Assembly: GCA_002422315.1 (NCBI GenBank)
Contig: DIUJ01000063.1
Span: 1 to 64,000, forward strand
From: Bacteroidetes bacterium UBA6161
Lineage (GTDB): Bacteria > Bacteroidota > Bacteroidia > NS11-12g > UBA955
Length of the DNA stretch: 64,000 bases
Reading direction: 5' to 3'
Of the stretch, positions 34,599-43,135 are shown one piece after another. How positions within the stretch are numbered: position 1 is the first letter of the stretch; each line of letters starts with the position of its first letter. The translations under genes were made by a program, and so were the position numbers. The notes beneath the pieces were generated by a model. It worked only from the letters and a program-made list of their open reading frames with translations. It was not told the DNA's origin and searched no databases.

Positions 34599-35882
34599 AT
34601 GCGTATTTTGATACTAGGAAATGGAGCAAGAGAACATGTATTTGCATGGAGAATAAGCCAAAGTGCTGGGTGTGAAAAGTTATTTATAGCAAATGGAAAT
34701 GCAGGAACTGCGAGCTGTGGTGAAAATATTTCCCTTGATTTAAAAGACTTTAATTCGATTGTAGAATTTTGTGTAGAGAATGAAATAGACATGGTTCTAC
34801 CAGGAAATGAAGACCCGCTTGTAATGGGAATTACAGACTATTTAGAGAAGGCTATTCCCGGCATACTGGTTGCAGGGCCTTCGCAAAAAGGCGCTCAATT
34901 AGAGGGCAGCAAGGATTTTGCAAAAGAATTTATGTTGAAGCACAATATTCCTACCGCGCGTTTTTCTACGTTCACTGCCAAAACCCTTAGCAGAGGTTTG
35001 CAATTTCTGGAAACACTTCAAGCACCCTATGTTCTTAAGGCAGATGGATTAGCGGCGGGAAAAGGAGTGCTTATTTGCGCAACGCTAGAGGAAGCAAAGA
35101 ACTCTTTAAGTGAAATGCTAGAAAATAAAAAGTTTGGAGAGGCTTCCCAAAAAGTAGTGATTGAAGAATTCTTACATGGTATAGAGCTTTCTTGCTTTGT
35201 ACTAACCGATGGTACAAACTACATGATACTTCCAGAGGCAAAAGATTACAAAAGAATAGGGGAAAATGACACTGGTTTGAATACAGGGGGTATGGGTGCT
35301 GTTTCTCCAGTTCCTTTTGCAGACACAAAATTCCTACGCAAAGTAGAGGAAGAGGTAATCATTCCTACTATCAAAGGTTTAAAATCAGACAGAATACCTT
35401 ATAAAGGATTTATTTTCTTTGGCCTAATGAATTGTAATGGAGAACCCTCTGTAATAGAATACAATTGCCGTATGGGGGATCCAGAAACCGAAGTCGTATT
35501 TGCAAGAGTCAACAATGATCTTGTTGAACTATTAAAAGCCACCTGTACCAAAAAACTTCATACAATAACCCCAAACGTAAGTCCTAACTACGCAACTACT
35601 ATTTTTACAGTTAGTGGTGGGTACCCAGAAGAATACAAGGTAGACAAAGCTATTGAAAATCTTGAAAAAATTACAGATTGTCTTGTATTTCATGCAGGTA
35701 CAAAAACCAATGAAACAGGAAAAATATATACAAGTGGAGGGAGAGTTATTGCTTTCACTGCACTGGGAAATACACTCCCAGAAGCATTAGCAAAATCTAA
35801 TGCAGCTGCAGAAACTGTTTCGTTTGATGGCAAATATTTTAGAAAAGACATTGGCAAAGACCTATTGAAATATATTGATTGA
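34599..35882 (+). CDS. purD: Phosphoribosylamine-glycine ligase (GAR synthetase)
   Basis: Second step of purine synthesis: ATP-dependent joining of glycine and phosphoribosylamine. The 427-aa protein starts with the canonical MRILILGNGAREHVFAW, has the ATP-grasp core (residues about 100-300; YVLKADGLAAGKGVLIC, VVIEEFLHGIELSCFVL), the signature NTGGMGAVSPVP and the metal ligands in MNCNGEPSVIEYNCRMGDPETE, then the C-terminal domain. Full length and intact. It is followed 4 bp later by the DUF502 gene. Confidence 0.97.
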   Translation: MRILILGNGAREHVFAWRISQSAGCEKLFIANGNAGTASCGENISLDLKDFNSIVEFCVENEIDMVLPGNEDPLVMGITDYLEKAIPGILVAGPSQKGAQLEGSKDFAKEFMLKHNIPTARFSTFTAKTLSRGLQFLETLQAPYVLKADGLAAGKGVLICATLEEAKNSLSEMLENKKFGEASQKVVIEEFLHGIELSCFVLTDGTNYMILPEAKDYKRIGENDTGLNTGGMGAVSPVPFADTKFLRKVEEEVIIPTIKGLKSDRIPYKGFIFFGLMNCNGEPSVIEYNCRMGDPETEVVFARVNNDLVELLKATCTKKLHTITPNVSPNYATTIFTVSGGYPEEYKVDKAIENLEKITDCLVFHAGTKTNETGKIYTSGGRVIAFTALGNTLPEALAKSNAAAETVSFDGKYFRKDIGKDLLKYID

Positions 35883-35886
35883 GTTT

Positions 35887-36456
35887 ATGAAAACCAAAAA
35901 AACTGTTGGAATTGTTATACAAAAAATTATTACTTGGTTCTTGAGAGGCTTACTAATAAGCATGCCTTTAGTTCTTACAGCTTATTTATTGTTTCTAATT
36001 TTTAAAGGTCTAGACGGTCTTTTTCAATTTGAACATGCCGGTGTAGGACTCTTACTAATTTTAGCTGGTATTTTAATTATTGGTATTTTCGGGTCTAGTT
36101 TAATCACACGTCCAATAATCAGTCTTTTGGAAACTATTTTGGAAAAAACACCAGGTATAAAACTAATTTACTCCTCCATAAAAGATTTAATGGAAGCTTT
36201 TGTTGGAGAAAAGAAAAAGTTTAATAAACCAGTTTTGATTCAAACAGAAGGAGAAGGAATTTATAAAATCGGATTTGTAACAAACGAAAGCTTCTCCAAA
36301 ATTAAGGAAGAAGGATATAGCGCTGTTTATATTCCATTCTCTTATACCTTTACAGGCCACTTATATATTGTACATACTTCTAAGATAAAACCGGTGGAAG
36401 GGAATCCTGCGGATTGGATGAAGTTTGTAGCTTCGGGCGGTGTAACCCAACTTTAA
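35887..36456 (+). CDS. DUF502 family membrane protein
   Basis: A 189-aa inner-membrane protein of the DUF502 family. It has two hydrophobic segments (about residues 13-35 and 45-68, GLLLILAGILIIGIFGSSLI), followed by the conserved SLLETILEKTPGIKLIYSSIKDLMEAF and a soluble part with KPVLIQTEGEGIYKIGFVTNE. Function is unknown across the family. The ATG at 35887, 4 nt after the purD stop, is preferred over a TTG at 35875 inside purD. The last 77 bp overlap the 3' end of the convergent lycopene cyclase gene. Confidence 0.85.
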   Translation: MKTKKTVGIVIQKIITWFLRGLLISMPLVLTAYLLFLIFKGLDGLFQFEHAGVGLLLILAGILIIGIFGSSLITRPIISLLETILEKTPGIKLIYSSIKDLMEAFVGEKKKFNKPVLIQTEGEGIYKIGFVTNESFSKIKEEGYSAVYIPFSYTFTGHLYIVHTSKIKPVEGNPADWMKFVASGGVTQL

Positions 36457-37111
36457 AATAATGGTAAAAACCTATGGTTAACCATAACATTCCATAATTG
36501 TAAATAAAGTCTTCTAAAGGAATAGTACCTACTCTTATACCTGAAAATTCGAGCGTATTATAAAATACAACAGGCTTGGAAGTTAACAATCCATTAACTA
36601 CAAGCATGGGAATAATGCTAATCAAAAATGCAATGGTAAAATATCTTAAAACTTCTCTCTTTCTAAACATGGGGAAGCCACCTAAAAAAACAACAAACAA
36701 AGAAGCAACAAGACTGTATAATTTATCGAAAAATAAAACCATCCATAAAACAGAGAAAAGCCAAAACAACAAGGGTATGTATCTGTAAAACAGAGAACGG
36801 TTAAAGCTTTTGGGGAAATAACTTACTAAACACTCATAGATAAATACACAAGCATAAGGAACTGTAAAGAAAAACATGTATTCTTCTACAGGCATACCAG
36901 CCATATAATAGCCTGTTAAATAAAGGTTGTTAAAACCCCAAACACCTAATTTGGTGAATAAGAAATCCCATACTAAGAATACGGTTGCCATAATAGCAAT
37001 TGCAGGAAAAAGGGACTTGTAGTTTTTATAAAAAGCTACTTTTTTGTCAAAAGACAAAAGCAAAGGAAACAATAAGGTGCCAAAGTTTAGCGCCAAATAA
37101 AGGTAGTTCAT
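36380..37111 (-). CDS. Lycopene cyclase-domain carotenoid protein
   Basis: A 243-aa polytopic membrane protein with two copies of the heterodimeric-type lycopene cyclase domain fused in one chain (CrtYc/CrtYd-like): the first carries PVEEYMFFFTVPYA near residue 74, the second PLEDFIYNYGMLW near residue 197; the acidic PxE(E/D) motif is the conserved catalytic-region signature. Seven to eight hydrophobic helices are visible. It would cyclise the ends of lycopene to give beta-carotene. No crtB or crtI lies in the window. It starts 10 bp after the sigma factor stop, and its 3' end overlaps the DUF502 gene by 77 bp on the opposite strand. Confidence 0.85.
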   Translation of the reverse strand: MNYLYLALNFGTLLFPLLLSFDKKVAFYKNYKSLFPAIAIMATVFLVWDFLFTKLGVWGFNNLYLTGYYMAGMPVEEYMFFFTVPYACVFIYECLVSYFPKSFNRSLFYRYIPLLFWLFSVLWMVLFFDKLYSLVASLFVVFLGGFPMFRKREVLRYFTIAFLISIIPMLVVNGLLTSKPVVFYNTLEFSGIRVGTIPLEDFIYNYGMLWLTIGFYHYFKVGLHRPKLQTSSNPQDSLPPVLS

Positions 37112-37121
37112 TTTGATTTAG

Positions 37122-37676
37122 TTAGGCTAGGCCCAACGCTTCTCCATATTGACTTAAAGATTTGCGAAGTAACCTACGGGCTACAAAAATACGGGTTTTT
37201 ACTGTGCCAATTGGTATATTAAAATGTTCCGCAATTTCATGGTATTTATAACCAACCATATTAAGTTTAAAAGTGGTTTTAATATCTTCTGGCAGGAGTG
37301 CAATTGCTTTTTCCAAATCTTCTCTAATAAACTTTAACTCCGCTACATTAACTGTTTTTTGATTTGGAATATCTACAAAATACAAGTTATCTGTTGTGTC
37401 TATAAACGTTTTGCGTTTTGCATTTCTTCTGTAATTGTTAATAAAACTATTCTTTAAAATAGTGTAGAGCCATCCCTTTAAGTTTGTTCCTGTTTCAAAA
37501 TGACTTCTATATCTAATTGCTTTAAGCATTGTTTCTTGAACCAAGTCGTCGCAGTCATCAAGATTTCTGGTAAGCTGCATTGCCAATTGTTTCAATGACT
37601 TAATTTCTTTTGCCACCATTTCTCCAAACTGTGATTCAGAAGCCGTAGTTTTAATTGTACAAGTTGACGTGTTCAT
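37122..37676 (-). CDS. ECF-type RNA polymerase sigma factor
   Basis: A 184-aa sigma-70 family protein of ECF size. Region 2 (about residues 20-85) has NLDDCDDLVQETMLKAIRYRSHFETGTNLKGWLYTILKNSFIN, and region 4 (about 125-180) has ALLPEDIKTTFKLNMVGYKYHEIAEHFNIPIGTVKTRIFVARR, the helix-turn-helix that contacts the -35 element. The ATG at 37674-37676 is chosen; an upstream extension to 37724 runs through the promoter. No anti-sigma gene is adjacent; the partner is the lycopene cyclase gene 10 bp downstream. Control of carotenoid genes by ECF factors is known in other bacteria (CarQ of Myxococcus); the link here is inferred from the operon. Confidence 0.9.
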   Translation of the reverse strand: MNTSTCTIKTTASESQFGEMVAKEIKSLKQLAMQLTRNLDDCDDLVQETMLKAIRYRSHFETGTNLKGWLYTILKNSFINNYRRNAKRKTFIDTTDNLYFVDIPNQKTVNVAELKFIREDLEKAIALLPEDIKTTFKLNMVGYKYHEIAEHFNIPIGTVKTRIFVARRLLRKSLSQYGEALGLA

Positions 37677-37697
37677 AATTGTATTTGTTTTGTGTAG

Positions 37698-37725
37698 CAA
37701 ATCTAAAACAAAACAGAGCGCCAAA
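37698..37725 (-). promoter_or_regulatory. Putative promoter of the sigma factor / lycopene cyclase operon
   Basis: Minus strand TTTG (37722-37725), 16-nt spacer and TAGATTTG (37698-37705). Both elements fit the housekeeping consensus, so the sigma gene appears to be transcribed by the primary sigma factor, with a leader of about 18 nt. Confidence 0.55.
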
Positions 37726-38141
37726 TACTTGTTTTGTTTAACTTTTTGATTTGTTTTTACTCAACAAGATGCTATTGTTCTGTTTTTGTGATATTTAAGA
37801 AATTGCGTAAATTTTACCAGTATTAAGAAAAAAGTCTTATATTGATGTTTTTCATTGGTTTAATTTTGTTTAATTTTAATTGAACATTTTTGCATGTTGC
37901 CTATATTTAGTAAAAAAATACAGCCTTAAGCAAGTTAACTCCAGTTTTGTGGTGCTTTGGATAAACAAAAAAGCGTAAAACAAGAAAAAACAAAGAAAAC
38001 TATTGCTTTAGATGCAACAAATAACTTACACAATAACGCAAATGTTGCCTAATTTTCAAACATCGACTCCAATAACTTTACGGTATAAAATAATTTTGAG
38101 AAAACTTTAAGTAAAGAAAATGGTATAACCGATATAAAAGT
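37726..38141. other. AT-rich intergenic region between divergent sigma and thyA genes
   Basis: About 415 bp with no convincing gene, tRNA or hairpin. The 10-mer ATGTTGCCTA occurs twice in direct orientation (37894-37903 and 38042-38051), which could be a regulator site or chance. The plus-strand stretch 37970-38010 is very purine-rich. The size is large for this compact region, so unseen regulation is possible. Confidence 0.4.
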
Positions 38142-38149
38142 TATTTTTG
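38142..38149 (+). promoter_or_regulatory. Putative -7 promoter element for thyA
   Basis: TATTTTTG, exact consensus, 16 nt before the thyA ATG. No clear -33 TTTG at the usual spacing. Confidence 0.5.
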
Positions 38150-38165
38150 CATAAACAAAAAAACG

Positions 38166-38960
38166 ATGAGACAATACGAAGACTTTTTGCAATACGTACT
38201 GGAAAACGGAACACACAAAAGCGACAGAACAGGAACTGGAACCATAAGTGTATTTGGCGGTCAAGTTCGATTCGATTTACAAAAAGGATTTCCACTAATA
38301 ACTACTAAAAAAGTTCATTTAAAATCAATTATACACGAGTTATTATGGTTTATTAAAGGGGAAACAAATATAGAATACCTTAAAAAAAACAATGTAAGTA
38401 TATGGGACGAATGGGCGGATGAAAATGGAGAACTTGGTCCTGTATATGGAAAACAATGGAGAAGTTGGGAAAGCCCAAGTGGAGAAAAAATAGATCAAAT
38501 CACTCAAATTATTGAAAGCATAAAGAACAATCCAGACAGCAGAAGACATATAGTAACTGCCTGGAATCCGTCTGACTTGCCTAAAATGGCTCTTTCTCCA
38601 TGCCACTGTTTGTTTCAGTTTTATGTAGCAAACGGAAAGCTAAGTTGTCAGCTCTACCAAAGAAGTGCAGACTTGTTTTTGGGTGTGCCATTTAATATTG
38701 CATCCTATGCTTTGCTAACTATGATGCTTGCACAGGTTTGTGGCTTAGAAGCAGGAGAGTATATTCACACATTTGGAGACGCGCATATTTACTCCAACCA
38801 TATAAACCAAGTTAATTTATTACTTAGCAGAGATTCTCGTCCTTACCCTAACATGTTGTTAAACAAATCTATTACATCTTTGTTTGATTTTAAATATGAA
38901 GATTTTGAACTGATCAATTACAATCCTCATCCAGCAATAAAAGCACCCGTAGCGGTTTAA
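38166..38960 (+). CDS. thyA: Thymidylate synthase
   Basis: Converts dUMP to dTMP with methylene-tetrahydrofolate. The 264-aa protein is a standard short ThyA: SDRTGTGTISVFGGQ near the start, the catalytic cysteine in ALSPCHCLFQFYV (about residue 146), QRSADLFLGVPFNIASYA and the dUMP-binding HTFGDAHIYSNH. The C-terminus AIKAPVAV matches the family end. In many Bacteroidota folA follows thyA, but here an enoyl-CoA hydratase gene follows after 12 bp. Confidence 0.97.
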   Translation: MRQYEDFLQYVLENGTHKSDRTGTGTISVFGGQVRFDLQKGFPLITTKKVHLKSIIHELLWFIKGETNIEYLKKNNVSIWDEWADENGELGPVYGKQWRSWESPSGEKIDQITQIIESIKNNPDSRRHIVTAWNPSDLPKMALSPCHCLFQFYVANGKLSCQLYQRSADLFLGVPFNIASYALLTMMLAQVCGLEAGEYIHTFGDAHIYSNHINQVNLLLSRDSRPYPNMLLNKSITSLFDFKYEDFELINYNPHPAIKAPVAV

Positions 38961-38972
38961 CATTTGAAATAT

Positions 38973-39752
38973 ATGACATACCAAACAATAAAAACGGAGA
39001 TCTCAGAGCAGATTCTTACAATAACTCTTCAAAGAGAGGACAAACTAAACGCTTTAAATATTCTACTCTTACAAGAAATTAAACAAGCCATAGAAGAGGC
39101 TCAACAAAATCTTGCAGTCAGAGGGATTATACTAACTGGTTCAGGAACTAAAGCTTTTGCCGCAGGTGCTGATATAGCAGAGTTTGCAAATTTTAGCACA
39201 GCAGAAGCCACTAAAATGAGCAGAGATGGACACGAGGTATTGTTTACAATTGAGAAAAGTAAAAAACCAGTAATTGCAGCAGTTAATGGCTTTGCCCTAG
39301 GCGGAGGCTGTGAATTAGCACTTAGTTGTCACATCAGAATCGCTTCAGAAAATGCAAAATTTGGCCAACCAGAAGTAAACCTTGGAGTACCTCCTGGCTA
39401 TGGTGGCACACAAAGACTAGCACAAATAATTGGCAAAGGAAGAGCCCTAGACATGCTTCTAAGTACAGATGTAATAGATGCAAAAACAGCACTTTCTTTT
39501 GGACTAGTGAGCGAGGTAGTTCCAATAGAAGAATTAATAGCGACTACAAGAAAAAAACTTGGAAAGATTATTCAAAAATCACCCAATGCTATAGCAAGAG
39601 TAATAGATTGCGTAAACGCATGCTACCAAGACGGAGAAAACGGATTTGAAAAGGAGATACGTGAATTTGGCTTAGCATTTTCAAGTGAAGACTTCAAAGA
39701 AGGCACCAGCGCTTTTTTAGAAAAAAGAAAAGCTGAATTCAGCGGAAACTAA
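38973..39752 (+). CDS. Enoyl-CoA hydratase/isomerase family protein
   Basis: A 259-aa crotonase-fold enzyme, most likely a short-chain enoyl-CoA hydratase of fatty-acid or butanoate metabolism. The oxyanion and acyl-CoA region KPVIAAVNGFALGGGCELAL (about residues 92-111) is intact, and both catalytic glutamates of hydratases are present, in GGGCELA and in FGQPEVNLG followed by GYGGTQRL. The ATG at 38973 is used instead of a TTG three codons upstream. It lies between thyA (12 bp) and a glycosyltransferase (5 bp), functionally unrelated neighbours that seem to share a transcript. Confidence 0.9.
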   Translation: MTYQTIKTEISEQILTITLQREDKLNALNILLLQEIKQAIEEAQQNLAVRGIILTGSGTKAFAAGADIAEFANFSTAEATKMSRDGHEVLFTIEKSKKPVIAAVNGFALGGGCELALSCHIRIASENAKFGQPEVNLGVPPGYGGTQRLAQIIGKGRALDMLLSTDVIDAKTALSFGLVSEVVPIEELIATTRKKLGKIIQKSPNAIARVIDCVNACYQDGENGFEKEIREFGLAFSSEDFKEGTSAFLEKRKAEFSGN

Positions 39753-39757
39753 TACAA

Positions 39758-40903
39758 ATGACTGCACCTAAACCCTGCTTGTTAACTTTTATTGACTGGT
39801 ATACCCCCGCATACAAAGCAGGCGGACCTATTCGGTCGGTTTCTAACATGGCAGCCTTACTTGAATCAGAATTCGAAATTTTTGTATATACTGGAAATCA
39901 AGATATAGATGGAACAAAAATAGATAAAACAGAGAACGAATGGCATGAGGGTTTGTTTGGAGAAAAAATACTATACAATAATACACCAAAACTAAATACT
40001 CTCAAACAATTTATAAAAGAACATCCGGAAGCTACTTTTCATATTAATGGAATATATTCCTTGCGTTTTTCTATCCTTCCTTTATTATACATAAAATTAT
40101 TGAACTTAGGTACAAAAACAATCCTCAGCCCAAGGGGAATGCTTGGCTCTGGGGCAATGAAAATAAAGCCTTTTAAAAAGAAAGTATTTTTGCTTCTAGC
40201 CAAATCCTTGGGATTATATAAAAACATTACATGGCATGCCACATCTACAGAAGAGAAGGCAAATATTTTGCATAAGATTGGAAATAATGCCAAGGTTACT
40301 TTAGTTCAAAATATTCCTTCCAAAACCACCAAAGAAATATACAAAATAGAAAAAGAGAAAGGGAAGCTTAAAATGACAAGTATAAGCAGGGTGGCTCCCA
40401 TAAAAAAATTTGAGGTAATATTAGAAAGCCTATTGTCTTTTCCAATAAACGAAATTTCTATAGAATGGAATATTTATGGGCCAATAGAAGACCCTGAATA
40501 CAAGAAAATACTTCTAGAAAAGGCTTCTAAAATACCCTATTTAAATTTACAATTTGAGGGGGCTATTAATCCAGACTGCATCTCAGAGATTATTACAAAA
40601 AGCCACCTGTTTTGTTTGCCTTCTGCAAACGAAAACTACGGCCATGCAATAGTAGAATCTTTTGCAAATGCATGCCCTGTATTAATCTCTGATAAAACAC
40701 CTTGGCAAAAATTAAAAACAAATAATGCAGGGATGGATATACCTCTCGCAAATAAATCTGAATTTTCTAAAGCAATCTATTACTTTGCAAACTTAAATCA
40801 AGAAGAATGGCTATTATGGCAAAAAGGGGCACATGAATTCGCTTTAAATATGCAAAATGACGAAAAGTTAAAAGAAGCCTATAAATCACTATTTACAAAA
40901 TGA
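39758..40903 (+). CDS. Glycosyltransferase, GT4-like (GT-B fold)
   Basis: A 381-aa cytoplasmic glycosyltransferase. The N-terminal lobe has DWYTPAYKAGGPIRSVSNMAALL, typical of GT4 enzymes, and the C-terminal lobe has SISRVAPIKKFEVILESL and the donor-site motif ANENYGHAIVESFANACPVLIS, with E-x7-E spacing (Glu in NENYG and VES). Donor and acceptor are unknown. It overlaps the ATP-grasp gene by 4 bp (ATGA), so the two are likely a functional pair for glycan or glycolipid modification. Confidence 0.87.
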   Translation: MTAPKPCLLTFIDWYTPAYKAGGPIRSVSNMAALLESEFEIFVYTGNQDIDGTKIDKTENEWHEGLFGEKILYNNTPKLNTLKQFIKEHPEATFHINGIYSLRFSILPLLYIKLLNLGTKTILSPRGMLGSGAMKIKPFKKKVFLLLAKSLGLYKNITWHATSTEEKANILHKIGNNAKVTLVQNIPSKTTKEIYKIEKEKGKLKMTSISRVAPIKKFEVILESLLSFPINEISIEWNIYGPIEDPEYKKILLEKASKIPYLNLQFEGAINPDCISEIITKSHLFCLPSANENYGHAIVESFANACPVLISDKTPWQKLKTNNAGMDIPLANKSEFSKAIYYFANLNQEEWLLWQKGAHEFALNMQNDEKLKEAYKSLFTK

Positions 40904-41931
40904 CAACACGGATACTAATTACAGGAGCTGGAGCCCCAGGAGCAGCAGGAATTATACAATGTCTTAGGGAAATACCTAATGCATTTATTGTATCCGTAGA
41001 CACAGACCCCAAAGCTTATGGGAGCCTTTTGACCGATGCTTTTGAAACAGTTCCAAAAGCAAATTCACCTGACTTTATTCCAGAGTTATTGGAAATTTGT
41101 AAAAACCATAAGGTAAATGTTGTTTTACCTCTTGTAACTAGAGAATTAGAAAGTTTGAGTAAAGCAAAAAAATTATTTGAAGATAACAATATAGTGATTA
41201 TGGTTTCTGACTTTCTACCTTTAAGCATCGCAAACCACAAAGGCAACTTATTAAACACACTTCAAAGAAATCAAATTCCACATCCTGCATTTAAAATTGT
41301 ATGGAATTTTAAAGAAATGGAACAAGCCGCACATAGTCTTGGTTATCCAAACAACCCTGTAATTATCAAACCATGCGAAAGCAATGGGTTAAGAGGCTTC
41401 AGAATTCTAAACAATAGCATAGATAATCTTGACTTATTACTTAATCACAAGCCAGATAATTCATATACTACATTAAATAATTTATCTGGTATAATAGGGG
41501 ATAAAAGCCTTCCTGAATATCTTGTAAGCGAATATTTACCAGGAAAAGAATACACTGTTGATGTACTGGCCAGAAAAGGAGAATGTTTAACTATAGTTCC
41601 GAGATTAAGGTCTAAAATGACTTCAGGAATAAGTACAGCTGGCTGTATAGAAAAAAACACAGAGATTATAGAATATGTAAGGGAGATTGTTGCCTTATTT
41701 AAGTTAGATTATCTGATTGGAATCCAAGTAAAACAAGATATACATGGCAAGTATAAAATTATAGAGATAAACCCTAGAGTTCAAGGAACAACGGTAGCAT
41801 GTCTCGGAGCAGGAATAAACTTTCCCAAACTTTGTGTTGAAATGGCACTTGGTGCAGAACTAAATATACCCGAGCCTAAATGGGGTATTCGGTTTGCAAG
41901 GCACTGGCAAGAACTTTTTTTCGATGAATAA
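40900..41931 (+). CDS. ATP-grasp ligase, carbamoyl-phosphate synthase-like
   Basis: A 343-aa ATP-grasp enzyme. An N-terminal Rossmann-like domain (RILITGAGAPGAAGIIQCL) precedes the ATP-grasp core: VIIKPCESNGLRGFRIL binds the nucleotide, EYLPGKEYTVDVLARKGE closes the lid, and YKIIEINPRVQGTT carries the magnesium-binding Glu and Asn. Such stand-alone proteins ligate a carboxylate to an amine or thiol through an acyl-phosphate. The exact substrate is not visible. The start overlaps the glycosyltransferase stop (ATGA), suggesting that it decorates the same product. Confidence 0.82.
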   Translation: MTTRILITGAGAPGAAGIIQCLREIPNAFIVSVDTDPKAYGSLLTDAFETVPKANSPDFIPELLEICKNHKVNVVLPLVTRELESLSKAKKLFEDNNIVIMVSDFLPLSIANHKGNLLNTLQRNQIPHPAFKIVWNFKEMEQAAHSLGYPNNPVIIKPCESNGLRGFRILNNSIDNLDLLLNHKPDNSYTTLNNLSGIIGDKSLPEYLVSEYLPGKEYTVDVLARKGECLTIVPRLRSKMTSGISTAGCIEKNTEIIEYVREIVALFKLDYLIGIQVKQDIHGKYKIIEINPRVQGTTVACLGAGINFPKLCVEMALGAELNIPEPKWGIRFARHWQELFFDE

Positions 41932-42002
41932 TAATATACTTAAAATTAGGGTTTTAATGAGCAGAAACCGTTGTTTGAGCAGAAATGAAACAAAAATCAT
42001 GT

Positions 42003-42030
42003 TTTGTGAATAGAAATAAATTTATATTTG
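42003..42030 (+). promoter_or_regulatory. Putative desaturase promoter
   Basis: TTTG (42003-42006), 16-nt spacer and TATATTTG (42023-42030, exact). Leader of about 17 nt before the ATG. Confidence 0.55.
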
Positions 42031-42050
42031 CCTAAGTTTAAAATAAAAAA

Positions 42051-43133
42051 ATGTCGAAAGTAAGATTTATGGGCAAAGTGGAGTTTTTTCATGCCCTAAG
42101 AGAAAAAGTAGATTCCTACTTTGTAGAAAACAACATAAAGAAGACAGGTGATTACCGTTTGTATTTAAAGACAATCATCCTATTTAGTACATTAATCTCC
42201 TTGTACACAATACTAGTATTTTTTACCCCAGCACAAGTTTGGGTGTCGCTATTATTGTGCGGTATAATGGGTGTTAACTTTGCAGCCATAGGATTTAACG
42301 TAATGCACGATGGTGCACATGGAAGTTATTCTGACAATACTAGATTGAATGACTTAATGGGATTTGCACTAAACATAATGGGCGGGAATATGTACATATG
42401 GAAATTAAAACACAATGTAAACCACCATACCTATACAAATATTGAAGGGTTTGATGACGACATTGATATTAGACCATTTATAAGAGTAAACACCAATCAG
42501 AAAAAGTATTTCTTCCATAAGTTCCAACACATTTATAGCATGTTGCTATACGGCTTGACTTATTTGGCTTGGATTTTTCAAAATGACTTTCAAAAATACT
42601 TTGGAAGCCGTGTAGCAGACCATACTCCTCTTAAAGCAATGACTACCAAGGACCATCTTACCTTTTGGTTTTCAAAAGTATTTTATGTTTCGGTATTTAT
42701 TGTAATTCCAGGATTAGTTGTTGGTTGGCCTGAAATGATTATCGGGTTCTTAACTATGGGCTTTGTTACAGGTGTGCTTATTGCAGTTGTATTTCAATTG
42801 GCTCACGTAGTGGAAGACGTTACATTTATTCCTAGTCCCGAGAGCGAAAAATCAGATGCAGACGTTGCCACAGAATGGGCTGTTCACCAGATAAATACTA
42901 CTGTAAATTTTGCTACTAAAAGCAAGTCTTTAAATTGGCTTTTAGGGGGTCTTAATTTTCAGGTGGAGCACCATTTATTCCCGAGAATCAGTCACGTACA
43001 CTATCCACAATTAAACAAAATTGTAAAAGAAGTATGTGCAGAATTTGGCGTAAATTACAGAGAATTCCCTACCATGGTAAGGGCTGTTCGTTCTCACTTA
43101 GAACACCTTAAACTAGTTGGTAAAGCAGCTTAA
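42051..43133 (+). CDS. Acyl-lipid/acyl-CoA fatty acid desaturase
   Basis: A 360-aa integral membrane di-iron desaturase. All three histidine boxes are present: HDGAHG (about residue 86), HNVNHHTY (about 121) and QVEHHLFP (about 304), where the Gln-type third box marks front-end (delta-5/delta-6-like) desaturases. The cytochrome b5 domain often fused to front-end enzymes is missing, so a separate electron donor is needed. Hydrophobic pairs at about residues 40-85 and 190-245 give four membrane helices. It is likely monocistronic and important for membrane fluidity. It converges on mnmD with 2 bp between the stops. Confidence 0.92.
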   Translation: MSKVRFMGKVEFFHALREKVDSYFVENNIKKTGDYRLYLKTIILFSTLISLYTILVFFTPAQVWVSLLLCGIMGVNFAAIGFNVMHDGAHGSYSDNTRLNDLMGFALNIMGGNMYIWKLKHNVNHHTYTNIEGFDDDIDIRPFIRVNTNQKKYFFHKFQHIYSMLLYGLTYLAWIFQNDFQKYFGSRVADHTPLKAMTTKDHLTFWFSKVFYVSVFIVIPGLVVGWPEMIIGFLTMGFVTGVLIAVVFQLAHVVEDVTFIPSPESEKSDADVATEWAVHQINTTVNFATKSKSLNWLLGGLNFQVEHHLFPRISHVHYPQLNKIVKEVCAEFGVNYREFPTMVRAVRSHLEHLKLVGKAA

Positions 43134-43135
43134 TA

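Noticed and set aside
37894..38051. Direct repeat ATGTTGCCTA upstream of thyA as an operator
   Set aside because: Two 10-mers 148 bp apart in AT-rich DNA could be chance; neither is placed near a recognised promoter box.
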